Part shown: positions 1-5,817 of the stretch, one piece after another
Layout: each line of letters opens with the position of its first letter
Numbering within the stretch: position 1 is the stretch's first letter
Assembly (NCBI GenBank): GCA_023437255.1
Contig: JAEZGR010000141.1
Location: 1 to 6,842, forward strand
Source: Pseudomonadota bacterium
GTDB taxonomy: Bacteria > Pseudomonadota > Gammaproteobacteria > Burkholderiales > Burkholderiaceae_B
DNA: 6,842 nt
Direction: 5' to 3'
Made by a program: the position numbers and the translations under genes
The notes under the pieces: generated by a model
Told to the model about the DNA's origin: nothing
Database searches by the model: none
Seen by the model: only the letters and a program-made list of their open reading frames with translations

Positions 1-1362
1 CGGGCCCAGCTGGCTCAGCCACCAGACGGTCTGACCGTCGTGGGTGACGGGACCGTCGGGTGCCACGGCACCCACCGGCAAGGCGGCGTTGAACTCGTCG
101 GCGTCGGGCGTGTTCAGGCTCGATTCCGTATAGAAGGTCGCCACCGACAACCGGCCGCTGTTGACCAGTCTGCGGGCAAAGTCATGGTGCTTGGCCAGAT
201 TCAACACCGCATTGCGAAACAGGAGGCTGGTCTCGCTCTTGGGCGTGATGAAATCGGTTGAGCGGGTGGAATTCAGAATGTTCTCGTCGGCGGCGAACTC
301 GCGTTCTTCGCCGTAGGTCTCAAGCAGGGCGTCGGGTGCCAGGCCGCGCATGACCAGATCCAGTTTCCAGGTCAGATTGTCGATGTCCTGCACGCCACTG
401 TTGGCGCCGCGGGCCCCGAACGGCGAGACGCGATGGGCGGCGTCGCCCGCGAAAAAGACCCGGCCGTGGCGGAATTTGTCCATGCGTTCGCACGCGAACG
501 TGTACACGCTGACCCATTCGATCTGCACGTCGATATCCTCGCCCAGCAGGGCGCGGATGCGCGGCAACACCTTTTCGGGTTTGACCTCTTCGGCCGGATC
601 GGCGTCCCAGCCCAGCTGGAAGTCGATGCGCCATACGTTATCGGGCTGGCTGTGCAGCAGCACCGACTGATTCGGGTGGAAGGGCGGATCGAACCAGAAC
701 CAGCGTTCGGCCGGAAAATCGGCCTGCAACTTGACGTCGGCGATCAGGAAGCGGTCGCGGAAGATCTGGCCGTGCGCCTCCTGCCCCAGCATTTTGCGCA
801 TTGGCGAACGTGCACCGTCGCAGGCGATCAGCCAGTCGGTGGTGAGGCGGTAGGTGCCGTCGGGGGTTTCGACCGTGAGCGCGACAGGGCCTTGCTCGTG
901 GTCTTGCACTGCAGTGACGCGGTTCTTCCAGCGCAGCTCAATGAGAGGCTCGGCTTCGCACTGCTCGTACAGATAGCCTTCGCAGTAATACTGCTGCAGA
1001 TTGATGAAAGCAGGTCGGCGGTGGCCGGCCTCCGGCAGCAGGTCGAAATTCCAGACTTCTTCTTCACGGAAGAAGACACGGCCGACGTTCCACGACACGC
1101 CCTTCTGCACCATGCGTTCGCCGACGCCCAGGCGATCCCAGACGTCGAGCGTGCGCTTGGCGAAGCAGATGGCACGTGAGCCCACCGACAGGGTGTTGTC
1201 GTCGTCGAGCACCAGCACCCGGTGGCCGTGTTTGGCCAGGTCGAGTGCCATGCTCATGCCTACCGGCCCGGCGCCGACCACCACCACGGAGTGGTGCGTG
1301 GGGGCGTCGGGCGGGAGCGGCCGATACTGCAGCTGCAATGATTGGTAATCGATGTCTCCCAC
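1..1362 (-). CDS. FAD-dependent monooxygenase, aromatic hydroxylase (class A flavoprotein) family, 3' end outside window
   Basis: This frame is open from a GTG at 1362 down to the window edge, giving 454 residues without the C-terminus. It shows the three FAD signatures of class A flavoprotein hydroxylases: GAGPVG at residues 30-35 (ADP-binding beta-alpha-beta fold), ACDGARS around 180-186 (DG motif), and AGDAAH at 305-310 followed by GARGANSG at 316-323 (GD motif, FAD ribityl contact). Family members use NAD(P)H and O2 to hydroxylate phenolic or related rings in the cytoplasm; the substrate cannot be read from sequence. The visible end (ALPVGAVAPDGPV, about 431-443) resembles the start of the thioredoxin-like C-terminal domain of the phenol hydroxylase / MhpA-like branch, so roughly 80-100 residues are probably missing. 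The GTG start is chosen because AAAGGAG lies 7 nt upstream and the FAD motif follows at a normal distance. It is the second gene of an operon behind the MBL-fold gene, 29 nt apart. Confidence 0.9.
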   Translation of the reverse strand, partial: MGDIDYQSLQLQYRPLPPDAPTHHSVVVVGAGPVGMSMALDLAKHGHRVLVLDDDNTLSVGSRAICFAKRTLDVWDRLGVGERMVQKGVSWNVGRVFFREEEVWNFDLLPEAGHRRPAFINLQQYYCEGYLYEQCEAEPLIELRWKNRVTAVQDHEQGPVALTVETPDGTYRLTTDWLIACDGARSPMRKMLGQEAHGQIFRDRFLIADVKLQADFPAERWFWFDPPFHPNQSVLLHSQPDNVWRIDFQLGWDADPAEEVKPEKVLPRIRALLGEDIDVQIEWVSVYTFACERMDKFRHGRVFFAGDAAHRVSPFGARGANSGVQDIDNLTWKLDLVMRGLAPDALLETYGEEREFAADENILNSTRSTDFITPKSETSLLFRNAVLNLAKHHDFARRLVNSGRLSVATFYTESSLNTPDADEFNAALPVGAVAPDGPVTHDGQTVWWLSQLGP

Positions 1363-1369
1363 CGCCGTT

Positions 1370-1376
1370 CTCCTTT
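1370..1376 (-). promoter_or_regulatory. Ribosome binding site of the FAD monooxygenase
   Basis: The minus strand reads AAAGGAG here, 7 nt before the GTG at 1362. It supports the GTG start, which would otherwise be doubtful because no ATG occurs before the FAD-binding motif. Confidence 0.8.
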
Positions 1377-1391
1377 GGCTGTTTTTTTGTT

Positions 1392-2345
1392 TTAGCCTTC
1401 GAGCTGTTTCCACATCTCGATATCACGCTCTGCTGTCCAGATGCGTGGATCGTCGTATCCGTTCGCTTCGTCGTAAGCGCGTGACACGTCGAAGGGCATG
1501 CAGTGATCGAAGATCACCCAGTCGGCGTAACGCGGCTTCATGAAGTCGTAGGTTTCGCGATAGATGGTCTTGAGGTCCTTGCCGGCAGCCACACCGTTGT
1601 TCACGGTGGAGTACAGGTCGGTCAGGAAGGCACGTGTGCCGGCCAGCGCCTTGCGCACCTCGGCGGCGCTCTTCAGTGCAGGGCCGCGGCCGGGAACCAT
1701 CTTCTCGGCGTTGAAGCTCGCCAGACGGTCGAGCGTCTGCGGCCATTCGCGGAAGTAGGCGTCGCCGGCATAAGGCGTGGACTGATACTCGACCAGGTCG
1801 CCGGCCATCATGATGCGCTGTTCGGGCAGCCAGGCGATGGTATCGCCCTTGGTGTGACCGCGTCCGACCTGCAGAAGCTTGACCTCGAGGTTGCCGAGAT
1901 CGACGGTCATTTCGCCCTTGAACGTCATGGTGGGCCAGGTCAGGCCGGGCGGAATCGACTCGACCGCACGGAACAGGCGGGGGAAACGGCCGATTTCGCT
2001 TGCCTTGTCTTGCTCGCCGCGCTCGACGATCAGGTCGTAGGTGTCGCGGCTGGCGATGATTTCTTGTGCGCCATAGGCCGACGCGCCAAACACGCGAACG
2101 GCGTGGTAGTGCGACAGCAGGATGTACTTGATGGGCTTGTCGGTGACTTCGCGGATGCGACGGATCACGTCCTGAGCCATGACGGGCGTGGCCTGGGTGT
2201 CGATGACCATGACGGCTTCATCGCCGATGATCACGCCGGTATTGGGGTCGCCCTCGGCCGTGTAGGCGTAGGCGTTGTCCGACAGCTTCTCGAACGAGAC
2301 TTCCTTTTCTTCGAGATCGCCGTGCGATGCGAACTGCTTGCTCAT
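1392..2345 (-). CDS. MBL-fold metallo-hydrolase-like protein with a degenerate second metal site
   Basis: The 317-residue protein has the metallo-beta-lactamase fold pattern: a first strand region near 36-50 (TGVIIGDEAVMVIDTQ), the metal-motif segment SHYHAVRVFGAS at 78-89, GRGHTKGDT at 161-169, MAGDLVEY at 180-187 and VPGRGPAL at 217-224. Compared with the classical HxHxDH...H...D...H set, H79, H81, H164 and D183 are kept, but the Asp and His of HxHxDH are V83 and R84, and the last His is R220. All ligands specific to metal 2 are therefore gone while the metal 1 triad and the bridging Asp remain. No signal peptide is seen, so it is probably cytoplasmic. Relatives hydrolyse esters, lactones, thioesters or sulfates, and the substrate here is unknown. 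It is the first gene of an operon with the downstream FAD monooxygenase, suggesting it acts on the same substrate or on the hydroxylated product. A strong ribosome binding site fixes the ATG. Confidence 0.88.
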   Translation of the reverse strand: MSKQFASHGDLEEKEVSFEKLSDNAYAYTAEGDPNTGVIIGDEAVMVIDTQATPVMAQDVIRRIREVTDKPIKYILLSHYHAVRVFGASAYGAQEIIASRDTYDLIVERGEQDKASEIGRFPRLFRAVESIPPGLTWPTMTFKGEMTVDLGNLEVKLLQVGRGHTKGDTIAWLPEQRIMMAGDLVEYQSTPYAGDAYFREWPQTLDRLASFNAEKMVPGRGPALKSAAEVRKALAGTRAFLTDLYSTVNNGVAAGKDLKTIYRETYDFMKPRYADWVIFDHCMPFDVSRAYDEANGYDDPRIWTAERDIEMWKQLEG

Positions 2346-2350
2346 GGGTA

Positions 2351-2357
2351 CTCCTTT
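2351..2357 (-). promoter_or_regulatory. Ribosome binding site of the MBL-fold gene
   Basis: The minus strand reads AAAGGAG, 5 nt before the ATG at 2345. It is the same heptamer as in front of the FAD monooxygenase, whereas the housekeeping genes in this window lack any comparable site. Confidence 0.8.
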
Positions 2358-2385
2358 CTATAAGTGTGAAGGATGTTAAACAATC

Positions 2386-2421
2386 ATTCGTTAATGTGCA
2401 ACGTATTCGTTATAAACGAAT
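2386..2421 (-). promoter_or_regulatory. Probable operator: 17-bp palindrome plus half-site upstream of the MBL/monooxygenase operon
   Basis: Positions 2405-2421 read ATTCGTTATAAACGAAT on the plus strand, a perfect inverted repeat of ATTCGTT around a 3-nt centre. A further copy of ATTCGTT lies at 2386-2392, 19 bp away on the same strand. The centre of the palindrome, read on the minus strand, contains TATAAC, five of six matches to a sigma70 -10 box, which would put the transcript start about 55 nt before the MBL ATG; no good -35 box is visible. A repressor of the IclR, MarR or TetR type, or an activator of a weak promoter, would fit; the regulator gene is not in the window. The stem is not followed by a T-run, so a terminator for mutM is unlikely. 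Confidence 0.5.
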
Positions 2422-2456
2422 GAGTCACGACGCCGCGGCGATTGCTGTGCGGTCGC

Positions 2457-3284
2457 CTAACGCCGCTGGCAGCGCGGGCAGAAATAAGTGGCGCGTTGCC
2501 CCTGCACGATGCGCCGTATGGGCGCCGCGCAGCGCCCGCAAGGTTTGCCTGCCTTTTCGTACACGGAAGAGTGCAGGGTGAAATAGGCGCCGGGCTCTCC
2601 GGTGGCATTGACGTAATCGCGCAGGGTGCTGCCGCCCGATTCCAGGGCCTGGGCAAGCGTTTCGCGAATCGCCTGCGCCAGCTTCTCGCAACGCGGGCCC
2701 GAAAGCTTGCCGGCCGGTAGCCGCGGATCGATGCCGGCCTTGAAGAGCGCTTCGGAAGCGTAGATGTTTCCCACCCCTACCACGATGTTCCCGCCGAGCA
2801 GGGCCTGCTTCACCGCCAGGGTGCGCCCCGCAAATGCGCGGGCGAGCAGGGCGCCGTTGAACGCGGGGTCGAAGGGTTCGACGCCCAGGCGTGCCAACAA
2901 GGGGTGGGCCTCGAGCGGTCCGTCATTTGCCGAATGCCACAGTATGGCGCCGAATCGGCGTGGGTCGTGCAACAGAAAGCGTGCGTCGGCGAAGCGCCAC
3001 TCGGCGTGGTCGTGTTTGCGCCGCGGCTCATCGAACGGCACGCGGCGCAAGGAGCCCGACATGCCCAGGTGCACGATCTGCGTGCCGTGATCGAAGCCGA
3101 TGAGCAGATACTTGCCGCGCCGGCCGCAGGACCGCACGACGCGGCCACTGAGTGTGGCGGGCATGTCGACAGGGACGGGCCAGCGCAGGCGCGATTCGTG
3201 GACATGGAACGATTCGAGCATGCGGTCTGTCATAATAGGTGCAATGCCGCGACGCGTCGTTTCGACTTCGGGAAGTTCAGGCAT
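2457..3284 (-). CDS. mutM: Formamidopyrimidine-DNA glycosylase (Fpg/MutM)
   Basis: A bifunctional base-excision repair enzyme that removes 8-oxoguanine and formamidopyrimidines and cleaves the abasic site by beta,delta-elimination. The 275-residue length is typical. The N-terminus MPELPEVET carries the catalytic P2 (Schiff base after removal of Met1), E3 and E6; K58 in RRGKYLL is the conserved lysine of the N-terminal domain. GVGNIYASE, preceded by LLGGNIVV, is the helix-two-turn-helix DNA-binding segment. The C-terminal zinc finger is complete, with C249/C252 and C269/C272 and the lesion-contacting R264 in GQRATYFC. Catalysis requires processed Met1-Pro2, which fixes the ATG. No clear Shine-Dalgarno sequence is visible in front of it, so initiation may be weak. 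The gene is divergent from the TPR-lolB-ispE operon, an arrangement I recall from other Alcaligenaceae. It is 111 nt upstream of the MBL gene on the same strand, but the operator-like palindrome between them suggests separate control. Confidence 0.97.
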   Translation of the reverse strand: MPELPEVETTRRGIAPIMTDRMLESFHVHESRLRWPVPVDMPATLSGRVVRSCGRRGKYLLIGFDHGTQIVHLGMSGSLRRVPFDEPRRKHDHAEWRFADARFLLHDPRRFGAILWHSANDGPLEAHPLLARLGVEPFDPAFNGALLARAFAGRTLAVKQALLGGNIVVGVGNIYASEALFKAGIDPRLPAGKLSGPRCEKLAQAIRETLAQALESGGSTLRDYVNATGEPGAYFTLHSSVYEKAGKPCGRCAAPIRRIVQGQRATYFCPRCQRR

Positions 3285-3370
3285 GACGGGGTGCTAACGA
3301 TATCAACGATGACCATGCAATTTTGCCATTCGGTGCCAGCACCTGGGCGCAACGGCCTGGGGTGTGTCTG
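3285..3370. other. Intergenic region between divergent mutM and TPR-protein genes
   Basis: This 86-bp stretch must hold, or lie next to, the promoters of both divergent genes. I see no convincing sigma70 promoter on either strand. It contains a short inverted repeat GGTGC-CA-GCACC at 3332-3343 and the direct repeat ACGAT (3297-3301 and about 3306-3310). In front of the plus-strand gene only a weak GGGGTG is available as ribosome binding site. Start sites may lie inside the neighbouring coding sequence. Confidence 0.35.
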
Positions 3371-5167
3371 ATGAAACGTATTCTTGCCGTACTGGCTGCA
3401 GTCTCGTTTGGCGCGTTCGCAGCCATCGGGCTTGCGCGCGCCCAGGCAACTGCGCCGTTATTGTTGGGTGAACCGCCGGAGATCGATCTGGCTGAGCAGA
3501 TCCGTCTGCGCCCTGGCGAACTGCCCTCGGTCAGGCTCACTTCCGATATCCTCTATCGTCTGCTTGCGGCCGAGTTCGCCGCGCAGCGTGCGGCTTACGA
3601 CACCGCGTCAGAGCTCATGTACGGGCTTGCGCGCGAAACCTCCGACCCTCGCCTGGCCCGGCGTGCGTTCCAGTTCGCCATGGCGGGTCGCGATATTCCG
3701 GCGGCGCTTCGAGCTGCCCGCCAGTGGGTTCTGGTCTCGCCCAATGATCCCGACGCCGTGGCTTCTTCGCTTGCGCTCGCCGCTTCCAGTGGTCAGACCA
3801 ACGGGCTGGCCGGCAATCTGCGCGAGCGCATCGAAGAGGCGACGAACAAGGAACAGGCCATTGCCCAGGCGGCGTCCATCGTTTCCAAGATGAACGACAA
3901 GCGCGTGGCCTATCAGGTGCTCGAAGACGCCTTGTCCGATTCTGTGCGCAATATTCCTTTGGCGCAGCTGGCGCTGGCCGATGCCGCCTGGCAGGCCGAA
4001 GATGCGGTGGGCGCGCTCGAAGCCGCCCGTACCGCGCTTGAGCTGGCCCCTGATTCCGAAATGGCGGCGCAGCGCGTGCTCGAATACGGGCTGGGCGTCG
4101 ATTCCAGGGCAGCGATCCGCGAGACCCAGGCCTATATCGAACAGCACCCCAACATGCGGCGGCTGCGCCTGCTGCTGGTGAATCGCCTGGTGGGCCGCCA
4201 CGAGTTCGATGCCGCCCTGGCGCAGATTGCTGACATGCGCCAGCGTGCCCCCGAAGATTTCGACCTGCTCTACACCGAGGCCGAGGTCAACGTGCGGGCC
4301 GAGCGTTACGACAGAGCCAAGGCCTTGCTGCGGGAGTACATTTCAGTGCAGGAACAGCGGGGCAGTGCCTTGCCCGACAAGGCCACCACTGCGGGTGGTG
4401 ATTCGTCCGACGCCCGCCTGCTGCTGGTCCAGATCGCCGAGAAAGAAGGCGATCGTGCCGAGGCGATTCGCCAGCTCGACCTCATACAGGAACCCAGCCT
4501 CCGTTTTCAGGCGCAGATTCACAAGGCGGTGCTGTTGTCGCGCAACGGCGACCTCGAGGGTGCGCGCCGTACGCTGCAGGCGCTGGAACCGCAGAATGAC
4601 AACGACCGCACGGTGCAGGCACTGACCACCGCGTCCATCTATCGTGATTCGGGGCGCAGCGACGAAGCAGTCGCCGTGTTGGAGCAGGCCGACACCGACA
4701 CGCCGGGCACGGCAGAGATCAAATACGACCTGGCCATGCTGTACGAACGCCAGGGCCGTTACGACGACTTCGAACGCCTCATGCGCGAAATTATCGAACT
4801 CGCGCCCGACAATGCCAATGCCTACAACTCGCTGGGCTACACCTTCGCCGACCGTAACGTGAATCTCGAAGAGGCTGAAGAACTGCTCGAGCAGGCGCTG
4901 GAGCTCGAACCCGACAACCCGTATATTCTCGACAGCGTGGGCTGGTATCTGTACCGCACCGGTGATTATTCCGGTGCGCTCGAATACCTGCGTCGATCCT
5001 GGCATCAGCTGCCCTCTGCCGAAGTGGCGGCCCACCTGGGCGAGGTGCTGTGGATGATGCAGCGCAAGAGCGAAGCGCGCGACATCTGGAAGCAGGGTCA
5101 CGCGCAGGAGCCCGACAACGAGGTTCTGCAGAAGACGCTCAAGCGTTTCGGCGTACGTCTGCCCTGA
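3371..5167 (+). CDS. Exported tetratricopeptide-repeat protein
   Basis: The ATG at 3371 gives 598 residues with a Sec-type signal peptide: MKR, a hydrophobic core (about 4-20) and a signal peptidase I site near ARA-Q or AQA-T at 23-27. An in-frame ATG at 3323 adds 16 residues that spoil the signal, so 3371 is preferred. The mature protein is almost all alpha-helical repeats. Clear TPR-like units lie near 195-230, 297-325, 347-372 and in a regular C-terminal block at about 414-587. That block contains NAYNSLGYTFADR (about 483-495), DNPYILDSVGWYLYRTGDY and EVAAHLGEVLW, hallmarks of a widespread proteobacterial TPR family. A flexible Gly/Ser-rich linker sits around 331-349. There is no lipobox, so the protein is likely periplasmic. 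TPR arrays serve as protein-binding scaffolds; the partner is unknown, but coupling to lolB (18 nt downstream) suggests a role in envelope or outer-membrane assembly. That role is inference. Confidence 0.92.
   Translation: MKRILAVLAAVSFGAFAAIGLARAQATAPLLLGEPPEIDLAEQIRLRPGELPSVRLTSDILYRLLAAEFAAQRAAYDTASELMYGLARETSDPRLARRAFQFAMAGRDIPAALRAARQWVLVSPNDPDAVASSLALAASSGQTNGLAGNLRERIEEATNKEQAIAQAASIVSKMNDKRVAYQVLEDALSDSVRNIPLAQLALADAAWQAEDAVGALEAARTALELAPDSEMAAQRVLEYGLGVDSRAAIRETQAYIEQHPNMRRLRLLLVNRLVGRHEFDAALAQIADMRQRAPEDFDLLYTEAEVNVRAERYDRAKALLREYISVQEQRGSALPDKATTAGGDSSDARLLLVQIAEKEGDRAEAIRQLDLIQEPSLRFQAQIHKAVLLSRNGDLEGARRTLQALEPQNDNDRTVQALTTASIYRDSGRSDEAVAVLEQADTDTPGTAEIKYDLAMLYERQGRYDDFERLMREIIELAPDNANAYNSLGYTFADRNVNLEEAEELLEQALELEPDNPYILDSVGWYLYRTGDYSGALEYLRRSWHQLPSAEVAAHLGEVLWMMQRKSEARDIWKQGHAQEPDNEVLQKTLKRFGVRLP
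4955..4978 (+). repeat. 8-bp perfect inverted repeat inside the TPR gene
   Basis: CGCACCGG (4955-4962) and CCGGTGCG (4971-4978) are perfectly complementary around an 8-nt AT-rich loop. The RNA would form a stable hairpin within the codons for RTGDYSGA in the C-terminal TPR block. No T-run follows, so it is not an intrinsic terminator. It may be a chance result of GC-rich codon use. Confidence 0.4.
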
Positions 5168-5185
5168 CAAAAGCTCAACACGTTC

Positions 5186-5806
5186 ATGGCCACTTTCATG
5201 CTTACTGCCGATACCAGCCCCGTCTGCGTGGGGCGACGGCGTTTTTCGTCATATTTGCTGGCCGGCGCGCTGGCCATTGCGCTGGCAGGATGCGCCGGCC
5301 CGGCCCGGATTGCTGGCGAAGGTCCTGCCTTCGAGCGCACGGGGCGCTTTGCCGTGAATGTGACCGAAGCCGGTGCACCGATTGAGGCCGTGCAGGGCGG
5401 GTTTTCCTGGCGTGATACGGGTCGGCGTCTCCAGCTCGATCTGGTGAATCCGCTGGGCTCCACTCTGGCGCGGGTCAGGGTCGACCCGGAAGGCGCGAGC
5501 CTCGAGCACGCCGACGGCCGAAGCGAGCAGGCACCTGATGCCGACACGCTCGTTGCTCGGGCGATCGGCGCCGAAATGCCCGTTGCGAACCTGCGTGACT
5601 GGTTGCAGGGGCGTACGGGCGAGGGCACCGCCCAGGGGCTGGAAAGCGACGCCGAGGGGCGGCCGCAGTCGTTCGTACAGAACGGCTGGCGCGTGCAGCT
5701 CTCGCGCTACGACAGCGCCGGCCCGGGTCTGCTTCGACTCGAACGCCGCGACGGCACGCGCCAGGTTTCGGTGCGTCTGGTGGCAGACACCCCGGGCGCG
5801 CCCTGA
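5186..5806 (+). CDS. lolB: Outer-membrane lipoprotein receptor LolB
   Basis: LolB is itself an outer-membrane lipoprotein; it takes lipoproteins from periplasmic LolA and inserts them into the outer membrane. The 206-residue product has a lipoprotein signal: RRR at 17-19, a hydrophobic core and the lipobox LAGC with acylated C36. The next residue is Ala, not Asp, consistent with sorting to the outer membrane. The mature part shows LolB features: GRFAVNV soon after the cysteine, GGFSWRD, and LDLVNPLGSTLARV forming beta strands of the open barrel. No strong ribosome binding site precedes the ATG at 5186, and the N-region before the arginines is unusually long. An in-frame ATG at 5198 or GTG at 5228 would give a more usual signal peptide (MGRRRFSS... 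for the latter), so the start is uncertain. It lies between the TPR gene (18 nt) and ispE (11 nt) in one operon. Confidence 0.9.
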   Translation: MATFMLTADTSPVCVGRRRFSSYLLAGALAIALAGCAGPARIAGEGPAFERTGRFAVNVTEAGAPIEAVQGGFSWRDTGRRLQLDLVNPLGSTLARVRVDPEGASLEHADGRSEQAPDADTLVARAIGAEMPVANLRDWLQGRTGEGTAQGLESDAEGRPQSFVQNGWRVQLSRYDSAGPGLLRLERRDGTRQVSVRLVADTPGAP

Positions 5807-5817
5807 TTCCAGCTCGT

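Noticed and set aside
433..1179. 248-codon open frame on the plus strand
   Set aside because: It is antisense to the FAD monooxygenase, whose FAD motifs prove the minus-strand frame. The product has no recognisable motif; long antisense frames are normal at this GC content.
1503..2363. 286-codon open frame on the plus strand
   Set aside because: It mirrors the MBL-fold gene, which has a clear ribosome binding site and family motifs. Low-complexity composition (GV, VDDHD) is typical of a shadow frame.
2405..2421. Intrinsic terminator after mutM
   Set aside because: The 7-bp stem is AT-rich with a 3-nt loop and no T-run follows on the minus strand; operator is the better reading.
3323..3370. 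Upstream ATG extending the TPR protein by 16 residues
   Set aside because: The added residues place a polar stretch before a clean signal peptide that starts with MKR at 3371.
4343..5170. 275-codon open frame on the minus strand
   Set aside because: Antisense to the well-supported TPR gene; no start signal and no family resemblance.
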